Part shown: one piece after another, positions 13,700 to 21,975 of the stretch
Numbering within the stretch: the stretch's first letter is position 1
How the letters are laid out: the number at the start of each line of letters is the position of its first letter
Assembly: GCA_007136145.1 (NCBI GenBank)
Contig: SLHN01000246.1
Location: 1-24,081 of the forward strand
Length of the DNA: 24,081 nucleotides
DNA from: Thioalkalivibrio sp.
GTDB lineage: Bacteria; Pseudomonadota; Gammaproteobacteria; Ectothiorhodospirales; Ectothiorhodospiraceae
Direction of reading: 5' to 3'
Notes under the pieces: generated by a model
What the model was told of the DNA's origin: nothing
Seen by the model: only the letters and a program-made list of their open reading frames with translations
Database searches by the model: none
Program-made: the position numbers and the translations under genes

Positions 13700-15904
13700 A
13701 TGAAGGCGATGCCGAAACGATCGATACTACCCACGCTGCCACTCATGTTTCTGGTCATGGGAATCCTGCCTGCACGGGCCGAACCGCTGTCATTCTGCCC
13801 CAGCCCACCGGAGTCGTTCTGGCCCGAACTGCGATCCCTGCCTCCAGGGGTGGTGGAAATCGAGTCCGACTTTGTGGAAACGGTTGGTGCGGAGAGGACT
13901 CGCGCTCGAGGCAATGTGAGTCTGTTTGCCGACGGTCGTCGGCTTGACGCGGAATCGATCGATTTCGAAGCATCGTCGCAGACGGTGGAGACCTTGGGAA
14001 GCACACGACTGTTCGACGGCGATCTCCTGGTCCGGGCCGAACGGGTCCATTATCGAATCGAGGCGGACAAGGGGCTTTTTTCCGACGTCCAGTACTGGCT
14101 CAGATCCCGGAGCGCGCGCGGCAGCGCTGACGAAGCGGCTCAGGAAGGAGCCGGCCGCGTCCGCCTGACCGATGGCACTTACACAACCTGCCCGGAAGGC
14201 AATGACAGCTGGTGGCTCTCCGCGGGTCGGGTCCGACTCGACCAGGACAGCGGGCGCGGCCATGCGAATAACGTCACGCTGCGCTTCAAGGACGTTCCGA
14301 TCTTCTATACCCCTTACATCAACTTTCCCATCGATGACCGGCGGCAATCCGGGCTCCTCACGCCAACCGGGGGTTACAGCTCGAGGAGCGGGCTGGATCT
14401 CGCGCTCCCTTGGTATTGGAACATCGCGCCCAACTACGATGCGACATTGACCCCGCGCGTCATGTCCCAACGTGGTGTAATGCTGGACACTGAATGGCGC
14501 TATCTCCGACCCGGCGTTCAAGGCTCCGTCGAGGCCGCCATCCTCCCCAATGACCGCGAGGCCGATGACGACCGTTACCTGATTCGGTGGCAACAGCAGG
14601 CCAGCCTGACTCCCAATCTTGCGCTCGGAATCGATGCAACCGAGGTATCGGACCAAAGCTATTTCCGGGATTTCGGAGACAGCGTCTACAGTTCCAGCAC
14701 TCCGGCGGTCGAGCGACGCGCCGAACTCGTATACGGCCAACCTGGCTGGCGTCTGACGGGCCGCGTCCAGGACTTCGAATCACTGGATCCGACAACGGTG
14801 CCGGACGATCTGCCCTACAGGCGCCTGCCCCAGGTGCTACTGCAAGCCGGGCAATCGCTGAGTTCGGGACTGTTCTGGGATCTACGCTCGGAACTGGTGC
14901 AGTTCGAGCGCAAGGATTCGGTGACGGGGACGCGTTTCGACTTCAGGCCGGAGATTGGTTACCGCCACGAAGGCAGTGGCTACTTCATCGAACCACGGCT
15001 CGCGTTGCGCCATACCCGCTATGAACTGGAGGACACGAGCCCCGGCGCGCCCGACAGCATCTCCCGCACCTTGCCCACGTTGAGCGTCGATGGCGGCCTG
15101 GTTTTTGACCGCACGCTCAGCGACGGCAACCTGCAGACTCTCGAACCCCGGGTGTTCTACGGGTACGTCCCCTTCCGTGACCAGGACGATATCCCGCGAT
15201 TCGACACCGGCGAACGCGAATTCAGCTTTGACAGCCTGTTTACCACGCAACGGTTCATCGGAGCGGATCGGGTGGGCGATACCCACCAGATCACGACAGC
15301 CCTCACCAGTCGTATCATCGACCCAAGTACCGGCATGGAGCAGCTTTCCGTTTCCGCCGGCCAGATTACTTATCTCGACGACCGGCGTGTTCAGTTGCGA
15401 CCTACGGATCCGCCACGCCGGGAGAACCGTTCCGAGCTGGCGGCCGAGGCACAGTTTCGGTTTCTGAACGATTGGCAGGCACGGACGTCGGTACTCGTTG
15501 ACACGGACCGCGATCGGGCCCGACTCGCCACGCTGGGAATATCGTACAATCCCCAGCGCAGGGTCCTTCTGAACCTTGGGTACCGGCTGCGCGAAGACGA
15601 GATCGAGCAAACAGATATCTCCGGTTTCTGGCCACTTAGCGACCGCCTTCAGGCCATCGGCCGCTGGAATTACAGCCTGCGCGACGACCGTGATATCGAA
15701 CTCCTGGCTGGGCTCGAGTATCGTACCTGTTGCTACGGCCTGCGCGTTGCTCTCCGCAGGTCCCTGAGCGACTTCGATGGCGAGTACAACAACTCCATCT
15801 ATTTCCAGTTGACGCTCGACGGCTTGACCCGCCTCGATACCGGGCTCGACAATCTGTTACGCGAGGGAATTTCCGGTTATGACCGATACGACGATCACCG
15901 CTAG
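13700..15904 (+). CDS. lptD: LPS-assembly outer-membrane protein LptD
   Basis: A 734-residue outer-membrane protein that, with LptE, inserts lipopolysaccharide into the outer leaflet. A signal peptide spans 1-27 (ARA). An OstA/LptA-like jellyroll (about 50-160) is followed by a large beta-barrel. All four cysteines of the E. coli disulfide network have counterparts: Cys33, Cys164, and the pair Cys677-Cys678 (EYRTCCYGL). The conserved region FYTPYINFPIDDRRQSGLL, marking the start of the LptD barrel domain, is at about 203-221. The ATG at 13700 is used; 13709 is an alternative. The stop TAG (15902-15904) is the first trinucleotide of palindromic element copy D. surA, usually directly downstream, is displaced by that 167-bp element. 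Confidence 0.97.
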   Translation: MKAMPKRSILPTLPLMFLVMGILPARAEPLSFCPSPPESFWPELRSLPPGVVEIESDFVETVGAERTRARGNVSLFADGRRLDAESIDFEASSQTVETLGSTRLFDGDLLVRAERVHYRIEADKGLFSDVQYWLRSRSARGSADEAAQEGAGRVRLTDGTYTTCPEGNDSWWLSAGRVRLDQDSGRGHANNVTLRFKDVPIFYTPYINFPIDDRRQSGLLTPTGGYSSRSGLDLALPWYWNIAPNYDATLTPRVMSQRGVMLDTEWRYLRPGVQGSVEAAILPNDREADDDRYLIRWQQQASLTPNLALGIDATEVSDQSYFRDFGDSVYSSSTPAVERRAELVYGQPGWRLTGRVQDFESLDPTTVPDDLPYRRLPQVLLQAGQSLSSGLFWDLRSELVQFERKDSVTGTRFDFRPEIGYRHEGSGYFIEPRLALRHTRYELEDTSPGAPDSISRTLPTLSVDGGLVFDRTLSDGNLQTLEPRVFYGYVPFRDQDDIPRFDTGEREFSFDSLFTTQRFIGADRVGDTHQITTALTSRIIDPSTGMEQLSVSAGQITYLDDRRVQLRPTDPPRRENRSELAAEAQFRFLNDWQARTSVLVDTDRDRARLATLGISYNPQRRVLLNLGYRLREDEIEQTDISGFWPLSDRLQAIGRWNYSLRDDRDIELLAGLEYRTCCYGLRVALRRSLSDFDGEYNNSIYFQLTLDGLTRLDTGLDNLLREGISGYDRYDDHR

Positions 15905-16069
15905 CAGTCTATCGGATTTGGGCTTTACTTGGGTTCCACCAGGAAACGCGATGGCAATTTTCCGCCGTCTCGAAGTGCATCGAGGTTTCATGAACGGAGA
16001 GCTCAGGGAAGAATGCGGCGTTCCAGCCGGCAGCGCAGCAGGAACGAACCGACGTCGACTGGCTGCCAG
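15901..16069. mobile_element. Diverged full-length copy D of the CTAG element, between lptD and surA
   Basis: 15902-16068 is 167 bp, exactly the length of copy A. Against the reverse complement of copy A it aligns end to end without a gap, at about 63% identity by hand count (105 of 167). It includes GCGCAGCAGG, TCAGGGAA and GGCA-TTTT blocks and both ends (TAGCAGTCTATCGG ... CGACTGGCTGCCA). Outer edges are CTAG and CCAG. Palindromic symmetry has partly decayed, so this is an old insertion. It is open in the surA frame throughout. Confidence 0.78.
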
Positions 16070-17372
16070 CATGCTTGCCACCCTGATTCTGTCCCTGACC
16101 CTGTGGTTCGTAGCGGGCGGCACCGCTCACGGCCAGGAAAGTGACCGTTTCGTGGACCGCATTGTCGCCGTCGTGGGTCAGGACGTGATTACCCAACGCG
16201 AACTGGTTTCGCGAGTCAACCTTGCGGAACAGCAACTGGCGCAGCGCGGCGCCCGGACCCCGGACCGGAATACGCTGGTACGCCAAGTCATGGAACGCAT
16301 GGTTGTGGAACGGGTGCAGTTGCAGGAAGCAGAGCGCGTTGGCATCAGCATTGACGAGATCACTCTGAATCGGACCATGGAAAGCATTGCGGCCGAAAAC
16401 AACCTGACTTTGATCCAGCTACGGAATGCCCTCGCCGCTGAAGGTGTGGACTTCGCTGCCTTCCGCGAGCAGATTCGCGATGAGTTGACCATTGCTCAAC
16501 TGCGACGGCGTCAGGTCGACAACCGCCTGCGCGTGGGAGACCAGGAGATTGACGACCTGATCGCCGCGGAGAGCGGCGCGATCGACCGCGATATCCGCTA
16601 CCGGATTGCGCATATTCTCGTCGCCCTTCCACAGGGTGCCGACTCAGCAACGATTGCCGAGGCCCAGAGAAAGGCCGACGGCCTGCGCGCACGCATTCGC
16701 GAAGGTGAGGACTTCTCGAACCTGGCGATCAGTCACTCCGATGCGCCCGATGCTCTCGAAGGGGGCGACCTCGGCTGGGTCGGCGCCGCCGAGCTGCCGA
16801 CGCTCTACGCGCGCGCGGTGATACTGATGCGCCCTGGCGAGGTCAGCCGGGTGCTGCGCTCGCCGAGTGGGTTTCATATCGTCAGGCTGATCGAACGCGA
16901 GGCTGGTGCCGAAAGGAAAGTGCCCCAGACACGTGCGCGGCACATCCTGATCAGCCCCGACCAGATCCGCACCGAGGCCGACGCAGAGGCCCAGGCACGC
17001 AGCATCTACAACCGGATCCGTGAAGGCGCCTCGTTTGACGACCTCGCACGCGCCCACTCCGACGACGTCGGGTCCGCCGCGCGTGGTGGCGATCTGGGCT
17101 GGGTGAACCCAGGGGAAACGGTCCCGGCCTTTGAACAAGCAATGCAGGGTCTTGCCGTCGGTGAAATCAGCTCCCCGATCCGAAGCCAGTTCGGCTGGCA
17201 TATCATCGAAGTGCTGGAACGGCGCGAAACGGATGCCTCGCGCGATCTCCTCCGTGCTCGTGCCCAGGAGATCCTGCAAAACCGCAAGCGCGAGGAAGAA
17301 ACGGAACTCTGGCTGAGACGGCTGCGCGACGAGGCCTTCGTCGAGTACCGCATCGAGGGCCTGGGTAGCTGA
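15990..17372 (+). CDS. surA: Periplasmic chaperone/peptidyl-prolyl isomerase SurA
   Basis: Periplasmic chaperone for outer-membrane proteins, including LptD. From the chosen start: signal-sequence core at about 28-46 (MLATLILSLTLWFVAGG), SurA_N chaperone domain (about 50-185, opening with DRIVAVVGQDVITQRELVSRV), two parvulin PPIase domains (about 203-303 and 313-413, with RIAHILV and RARHILIS), and a C-terminal helix. The start is uncertain. The ATG at 16071 gives the family length (433 aa) but a signal peptide with no positive n-region and no clear ribosome site. ATGs at 15990 (GAGG, 4 nt), 15951 (AGGA, 6 nt) and 15879 (overlapping lptD) add residues encoded by the repeat element, including NRRR just before the hydrophobic core. 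I chose 15990 as the shortest start that has both a ribosome site and the arginines. Confidence 0.93.
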   Translation: MNGELREECGVPAGSAAGTNRRRLAASMLATLILSLTLWFVAGGTAHGQESDRFVDRIVAVVGQDVITQRELVSRVNLAEQQLAQRGARTPDRNTLVRQVMERMVVERVQLQEAERVGISIDEITLNRTMESIAAENNLTLIQLRNALAAEGVDFAAFREQIRDELTIAQLRRRQVDNRLRVGDQEIDDLIAAESGAIDRDIRYRIAHILVALPQGADSATIAEAQRKADGLRARIREGEDFSNLAISHSDAPDALEGGDLGWVGAAELPTLYARAVILMRPGEVSRVLRSPSGFHIVRLIEREAGAERKVPQTRARHILISPDQIRTEADAEAQARSIYNRIREGASFDDLARAHSDDVGSAARGGDLGWVNPGETVPAFEQAMQGLAVGEISSPIRSQFGWHIIEVLERRETDASRDLLRARAQEILQNRKREEETELWLRRLRDEAFVEYRIEGLGS

Positions 17373-17421
17373 TGAACCTGATCACCCTCCGTCGTCACCA
17401 AACCTTCCGTATGGCGTTCTA

Positions 17422-18462
17422 GTGGATCCTGTCATCCGCCTCGCCATGACGGCAGGCGAACCCGCGGGAATTGGACCCGATCTCCTTTTGCGTGTTTCCG
17501 AGCACCCGAGCGGGGTCCAACGCATCGCAATCGGAAACCCCGCGGTTATCGAACAGCGGGCACGAGCCCTGAACCTGGCTGTTCGCCTGACCGAATTTTC
17601 GCCTGACGCGCCCCGGCGAACCACGCCCGCAGGTGTGCTTGAGATCGTCCCCGTGCCCGTAGCGGCTCCGGTTCATGCCGGAACATTGGACCCGGCCAAC
17701 GCCACCCATGTTCTTGCACTACTGGAGGCGGCCACCGAAGGCTGCCTCGAGGGTGTGTTCGACGCGATGGTCACCGGCCCGGTACACAAGGGTGTGATCA
17801 ACCGTGCCGGACATCCGTTTACCGGGCACACGGAATGGCTGGCCGATCGGGCGGGGAGCGCGCGGCCAGTAATGATGCTGGTTGCCGGCACACTCCGCGT
17901 CGCGCTGGCCACCACGCACCTTCCCCTGCGTGCCGTCGCGGACGCCATTACCGTGGATCTCCTGACCGAGGTCATCACGATCCTTGATCGTGACCTCCGG
18001 CAGGATTTCGGTATTTCAGAACCGCGAATCGCGGTCTGCGGTCTGAATCCGCATGCCGGTGAACAGGGCGTGCTCGGCCACGAGGACGACCTTGTGATCA
18101 CCCCCGCACTCGCGGCCCTGAGGACACGCGGGCTGGATCTCAGGGGACCGTTGCCGGCGGATACGGCGTTCACACCCAGGGTTCTGGCGGATGTCGACGC
18201 GGTACTGGCCATGTACCACGATCAGGGCCTGCCCGTCCTGAAGTACGCGGGCTTCGGTGAGGCCGTGAACATCACGCTTGGACTGCCCTTCATCCGCACA
18301 TCGGTGGATCACGGCACGGCACTGGAGCTGGCAGGCACTGGTGTCGCCGAACCAGGAAGCTTTCTTGCGGCGGAGCGCCTCGCGCGGGATCTGGCGGCTC
18401 TCCGAGAACGTGACCGCTCCGCGGTGCCAGGATCCGCGAAGGCCGGGCGCAAAGGATCATGA
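17422..18462 (+). CDS. pdxA: 4-hydroxythreonine-4-phosphate dehydrogenase PdxA
   Basis: A 346-residue cytoplasmic NAD-dependent enzyme of pyridoxal-phosphate synthesis, oxidising 4-phosphohydroxy-L-threonine before condensation by PdxJ. Family motifs: MTAGEPAGIGPD at the N-terminus, VTGPVHKGVIN, and the three metal-binding histidines His136 (FTGHTEWLA), His211 (LNPHAGEQG) and His266 (MYHDQGLPVLK). LPFIRTSVDHGTA is near the C-terminus. The start is GTG at 17422 with only a poor ribosome site, 49 nt after the surA stop. Its stop overlaps the rsmA ATG (ATGA). It is in the conserved surA-pdxA-rsmA order, so translation probably depends partly on upstream transcription. Confidence 0.96.
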   Translation: MDPVIRLAMTAGEPAGIGPDLLLRVSEHPSGVQRIAIGNPAVIEQRARALNLAVRLTEFSPDAPRRTTPAGVLEIVPVPVAAPVHAGTLDPANATHVLALLEAATEGCLEGVFDAMVTGPVHKGVINRAGHPFTGHTEWLADRAGSARPVMMLVAGTLRVALATTHLPLRAVADAITVDLLTEVITILDRDLRQDFGISEPRIAVCGLNPHAGEQGVLGHEDDLVITPALAALRTRGLDLRGPLPADTAFTPRVLADVDAVLAMYHDQGLPVLKYAGFGEAVNITLGLPFIRTSVDHGTALELAGTGVAEPGSFLAAERLARDLAALRERDRSAVPGSAKAGRKGS

Positions 18463-19286
18463 GCCATCCGATCAGGCCTCGCAGGCGGTTTGGCCAGAAC
18501 TTCCTGCACGACAAGGCTATCCTGTCCCGCATAGTCGCCGCCATTGGACCCACCGGGGGTGACGAGGTGATAGAGATCGGGCCGGGGCTCGGAGCCTTGA
18601 CCGCACCGCTCCTGGAGCGACTCGACCATTTGCAAGTGGTGGAACTGGACCGTGATCTCATCCCGGGGCTACGGCAGCTGGCACTCCCATCGAAGCTCAC
18701 GATCCACAACGCGGACGCGCTCAGGTTCGATTTCGCGGCACTGGCACCGAGTCCGCACAGCCTGCGCATTGTTGGGAACCTGCCCTATAACATCTCGACG
18801 CCGCTGTTATTCCACTTGCTTGACCAGGCCCACGCGGTGCGGGACATGCATTTTCTCCTGCAGAAGGAGGTGGTCGAACGCATGGCCGCTCAGCCGGGTG
18901 ACAAACGCTACGGGCGGCTGACCGTCATGCTCGCTGCTGCCGCGCAGGCAAAACAATTGTTTACGGTAGGGCCAGGTGCATTCCGTCCAGCGCCCAAGGT
19001 CGAATCAGCGCTGGTGCGTGTGGAGCCGCTTGCCACACCCATCGTTCCGGCCGAGCTGCGGGGTAGCTTCCGCAAGGTTGTCACCCAGTCGTTCTCGAAC
19101 CGCCGCAAGACCCTGCGCCGTGCCCTCTCGGGCATCCTCACCTCCGCGGCGATTGACGCGACCGGCATCAATGGTAGCCGGAGACCCGAGGAGCTGAGCG
19201 TCCGGGATTTCCTGGTCCTGGCCCAAGCGGCGTCGCGGGACACGAATGAAAACGAGCACCACCACGGTACCCCGGCGCAGACATGA
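18459..19286 (+). CDS. rsmA: 16S rRNA dimethyladenosine transferase RsmA (KsgA)
   Basis: A 275-residue SAM-dependent methyltransferase that dimethylates A1518 and A1519 of 16S rRNA late in 30S assembly. RFGQNFLHD at the N-terminus, the SAM-binding EIGPGLGALT (39-48) and the catalytic NLPYNIS (107-113) are intact. The C-terminal domain has FRPAPKVESALVR and FSNRRKTLRRAL. ATG overlaps the pdxA stop, and its own TGA overlaps the glucokinase ATG. The C-terminal tail (NENEHHHGTPAQT) is a low-complexity extension. Length is typical. Confidence 0.97.
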   Translation: MSHPIRPRRRFGQNFLHDKAILSRIVAAIGPTGGDEVIEIGPGLGALTAPLLERLDHLQVVELDRDLIPGLRQLALPSKLTIHNADALRFDFAALAPSPHSLRIVGNLPYNISTPLLFHLLDQAHAVRDMHFLLQKEVVERMAAQPGDKRYGRLTVMLAAAAQAKQLFTVGPGAFRPAPKVESALVRVEPLATPIVPAELRGSFRKVVTQSFSNRRKTLRRALSGILTSAAIDATGINGSRRPEELSVRDFLVLAQAASRDTNENEHHHGTPAQT

Positions 19287-20293
19287 CTTATGTCGTCGCG
19301 GATGTTGGAGGCACCAAGACACTGATCGCCATTGCCCGATGCGATTCGGGGAACTGGAAGCTCGAGCAGAAGACCCGCATGATCAGCCGCGACTATCCAA
19401 GTGCGGAGGCGATGATCGAAAACTGGGTGCAGGGACTCGGGTCCAGGAACGAGCCATGGGCCGGCATCGGGATCGCCTTGGCTGGCCCCGTGCATTCGAT
19501 CGCGGGGCGAACATCGGGCAGAGCCACCAACCTCGACTGGCCGGAACTATGTTCCCGGGACCTGGCCCGACGGTTTAACGCACCCACGGTGCTGGTCAAC
19601 GATTTTGCGGCGATCGGCGCCAGCCTCGACGCGCTGGGTCCGGTGGACACTGTGCTACTGCAAGCCGGGAACATCGACGCCAGGGGCCTTCGCCTCGTCG
19701 TTGGCGCGGGCACCGGACTAGGCACCTGCCTGGTTGGTCCACCTCCGGACAGCCTGCTGTTTGACGGGGAGGGCGGCCACGCCGACTTCGCGCCCGCTGA
19801 TAACTGGCAGGCCGGCCTTGCCGAATGGGTTCGCCGCCGCGAAGGCCGCTGCAGTCGAGAGCATCTACTCAGTGGGCGGGGCATCGCACGCATCGGTACC
19901 TACCTGCAGGCCCGCTCACATGACCCCGCGCTTGCCGAGGCCTTGTGCGAAGCCGACCCCGCAGCCGCGATCGATGCCTTGGCGAAGCGAGGGAACACCG
20001 AGGCCTTGCAGGTCGTGCGACGGTTTGTAAGCATTTACGCAGGCCAGTTGAGCAACCTGGCGCTGGGTGCATTACCGCGCGGCGGCGTGTACATTGCCGG
20101 GGGCATTGCCCCCCGCTGGCGGAATCATTTTCAGGGTCCGGAATTCATACGGGCCTTCCGCGACAAGGCGCCGATGCAGAAGCTGCTTGACACACTGCAT
20201 CTGAGCCTGATCGTCCATCCTGAACCCGGCCTTCTGGGCGCGGCTGTCGCTGTGCAGCGGGCCGTGGAATCCTTTGGAGAAAGCAGAGCATGA
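19283..20293 (+). CDS. glk: Glucokinase
   Basis: A 336-residue cytoplasmic ATP-dependent glucokinase of the bacterial Glk group. ADVGGTKT (6-13) forms the phosphate loop, LVNDFAAIG carries the catalytic Asp107, GAGTGLGTCLV is the second phosphate region, and the sugar-site EGGH (163-166) is present. HLLSGRGI and GGVYIAGGIAPR complete the pattern. It would phosphorylate glucose for glycolysis or storage. ATGA overlaps join it to rsmA upstream and apaG downstream, so it is a fully integrated operon member. Its position between rsmA and apaG is not the usual gammaproteobacterial order, where apaG follows rsmA directly. Confidence 0.94.
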   Translation: MTYVVADVGGTKTLIAIARCDSGNWKLEQKTRMISRDYPSAEAMIENWVQGLGSRNEPWAGIGIALAGPVHSIAGRTSGRATNLDWPELCSRDLARRFNAPTVLVNDFAAIGASLDALGPVDTVLLQAGNIDARGLRLVVGAGTGLGTCLVGPPPDSLLFDGEGGHADFAPADNWQAGLAEWVRRREGRCSREHLLSGRGIARIGTYLQARSHDPALAEALCEADPAAAIDALAKRGNTEALQVVRRFVSIYAGQLSNLALGALPRGGVYIAGGIAPRWRNHFQGPEFIRAFRDKAPMQKLLDTLHLSLIVHPEPGLLGAAVAVQRAVESFGESRA

Positions 20294-20670
20294 GCCCCAC
20301 GGAACACCGTATTGAGATCGAGGTTGCGACCGCGTATATCGAGGAGCAGTCGGACCCAGAGGCCCCGCGTTTCGTCTTCGCTTACCACATCACCATCCGT
20401 AACGCTGGGGATGCGTCGGTACAGCTCCTGAACCGGCACTGGATCATTCGCGACGCCCGCGACCAGACTCAGGAAGTGCGGGGTGAGGGTGTGGTCGGCA
20501 AGCAACCGAGAATTTCGCCCGGCGAGGAATTCGAGTACACCAGTGGCACCGTCATCGAAACACCGGTCGGCACCATGGAAGGCAGTTACGAGATGCGCGA
20601 CGATTCAGGCTTCACGTTCGAGGCGCCAATTCCACCCTTCACCCTTTCCGTACCGCATGCCCTGCACTGA
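20290..20670 (+). CDS. apaG: ApaG domain protein (Co2+/Mg2+ efflux-associated)
   Basis: A 126-residue protein with an immunoglobulin-like ApaG fold. Clear family segments are FAYHITIRNAG, LLNRHWIIRDA, VVGKQPRISPGEEFEYTSGT and GTMEGSYEM. Its molecular role is unclear; the name comes from its place with apaH and a magnesium/cobalt phenotype in Salmonella. The ATG overlaps the glk stop as ATGA. About 127 nt separate it from apaH. Length is normal (E. coli 125). Confidence 0.96.
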   Translation: MSPTEHRIEIEVATAYIEEQSDPEAPRFVFAYHITIRNAGDASVQLLNRHWIIRDARDQTQEVRGEGVVGKQPRISPGEEFEYTSGTVIETPVGTMEGSYEMRDDSGFTFEAPIPPFTLSVPHALH

Positions 20671-20797
20671 TGCCTGTGCCGGTTGGATGCGATAGGCCTG
20701 GACGAGCTACCGTGGCGCCCCAGGGCGGTCTCGTGCCCGCGGCTTCGGAAACCACCCGGGCATGGTCCGTGTCACGGCTTCTCGCTACTTTCCGCAG

Positions 20798-21643
20798 ATG
20801 ACCGTCTACGCTGTCGGTGATCTCCAGGGTTGCCTGTCGCCCTTGGAAAGACTACTGGAACGCGTGCGTTTCGACCCGGGTCAGGACACGCTTTGGCTGG
20901 TCGGCGACCTCGTGAATCGTGGCCCGGATTCCGGGCCATGCCTTCGCTATGTGAGAGACCTCGGGACCGCCGCGATCACCGTTCTGGGAAATCATGACCT
21001 GCATCTGCTCGCGACCGCAGCGGGTCTCAGGCAACCTCGGCCTCGCGATACCTTGGCGCAGGTGCTGCGGCGGCCTGACTCCGATGAGCTCCTGGATTGG
21101 CTCGCCGCGCGGCCACTGATGCATCATGACGAGGCTTTGGGCTGGACGATGGTCCACGCCGGAATCCCACCGGATTGGGATCTCGACCAAGCCCGTATCG
21201 AGGCTCGGGCAATCGAGCAGGTTCTGCGCTCTCCTGCCAGCCGGAACGCATTCCTCGAGCAAATGTATGGCAATCTGCCGAATCGCTGGAGCGCCGAGCT
21301 CGAGGGTGTGGAACGCCTGCGCTATGCCGTGAATGCCTTGACCCGGATGCGATTCATCCGCGAGGACGGCAGCCTCGAGCTGGACGAAAGCGGCCCGCCC
21401 GATTCGGTTTCCGGAGGGTTGAAACCCTGGTTCGATGTCAGCAACCGCCGCACCCGCGGCAACCCAATATTGTTTGGGCATTGGTCCGCGCTTGGGCTCA
21501 AGCTTGGGCCGGACTGGCTGAGTCTGGACACCGGCTGTGTCTGGGGCAGACAGCTGACTTTGGTTCGGCTTGCTCCTTCCGATCCATCGGACGTGATGAT
21601 CTGGCAGGAATCCTGCGGTGGGGCAAGTCCGACCAGGCGCTGA
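20798..21643 (+). CDS. apaH: Diadenosine tetraphosphatase ApaH
   Basis: A 281-residue symmetric Ap4A hydrolase (E. coli 280) of the calcineurin-like phosphoesterase family, also able to remove Np4 RNA caps in E. coli. Metal-binding motifs are complete: GDLQGC, VGDLVNRGPDS, LGNHD, MVHAG and ILFGHW. I chose the ATG at 20798 because the family starts with M-x-x-YAVGD; an in-frame ATG at 20762 would add 12 unusual residues. Neither has a strong ribosome site. It is the last gene of the lptD operon and ends at two hairpins. Confidence 0.96.
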   Translation: MTVYAVGDLQGCLSPLERLLERVRFDPGQDTLWLVGDLVNRGPDSGPCLRYVRDLGTAAITVLGNHDLHLLATAAGLRQPRPRDTLAQVLRRPDSDELLDWLAARPLMHHDEALGWTMVHAGIPPDWDLDQARIEARAIEQVLRSPASRNAFLEQMYGNLPNRWSAELEGVERLRYAVNALTRMRFIREDGSLELDESGPPDSVSGGLKPWFDVSNRRTRGNPILFGHWSALGLKLGPDWLSLDTGCVWGRQLTLVRLAPSDPSDVMIWQESCGGASPTRR

Positions 21644-21662
21644 CGCACCAACGCTCGCCAAC

Positions 21663-21681
21663 CCGCCGCTCAGCCCGGCGG
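21663..21681 (+). terminator. GC hairpin 20 nt after the apaH stop
   Basis: CCGCCG-ctcagcc-CGGCGG gives a 6-bp GC stem without a following U-tract. It is a weak terminator candidate for the lptD operon. Confidence 0.35.
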
Positions 21682-21701
21682 CGCCGAACAGCTCAACCAA
21701 A

Positions 21702-21738
21702 CTTTCATGGCCACGCCCGCCAACCCGAACCATGAAAG
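21702..21738. terminator. 9-bp perfect inverted repeat between convergent genes
   Basis: CTTTCATGG (21702-21710) and CCATGAAAG (21730-21738) pair perfectly around a 19-nt loop. It may be a transcript-end hairpin for either strand, or a protein-binding site. No U-tract is present. Confidence 0.35.
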
Positions 21739-21745
21739 GTCCAGG

Positions 21746-21855
21746 CGTAGGGTGTCAATGAGCGCAGCGAATTGCTCCGCTCGAGGCCTCAGTGCCTGTG
21801 GGCCAAGGCCGGCGCGGTATCGGTGCGGTTCGGCTGCGCCTCACGGCACCCTACG
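21746..21855. repeat. 110-bp palindromic intergenic repeat with CGTAGGGTG ends
   Basis: The terminal inverted repeats are CGTAGGGTG (21746-21754) and CACCCTACG (21847-21855). Inner arms GAGCGCAGCGAA and TTCGGCTGCGCCTC also pair. I recognise the GCGCAGC/TAGGGTG type as a common intergenic repeat in gammaproteobacteria. A half copy is at 2258-2285. No coding capacity. Confidence 0.75.
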
Positions 21856-21975
21856 GGGATTCTTTCACCCCAAGCCGGAGAGGCTCCCATGGGCAGGATC
21901 CACGGCTTTCACCAGCCGGGGCGCGCGCGGTGGCAGCGGCAGCACCCGTGGGCCGGAAACCCCGTATTCGCTGGC

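Larger units (their letters stand above)
21644..21975. other. Convergent intergenic region between apaH and the LCIB-like gene
   Basis: These 332 bp hold no convincing gene: two hairpins (21663-21681 and 21702-21738) and a 110-bp palindromic repeat (21746-21855). Short open frames here are best explained by the repeat's base composition. Confidence 0.55.

Noticed and set aside
13790..14740. A 316-codon open frame antisense to lptD, and similar long antisense frames at 20852-21733, 6568-7482 and 8811-9716
   Set aside because: Each lies opposite a well-identified gene and has no recognisable motif. GC-rich codon bias produces such mirror frames.
15909..16286. Minus-strand frame across element copy D and the surA start
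   Set aside because: Mirror of the repeat and of surA, with no independent start context.
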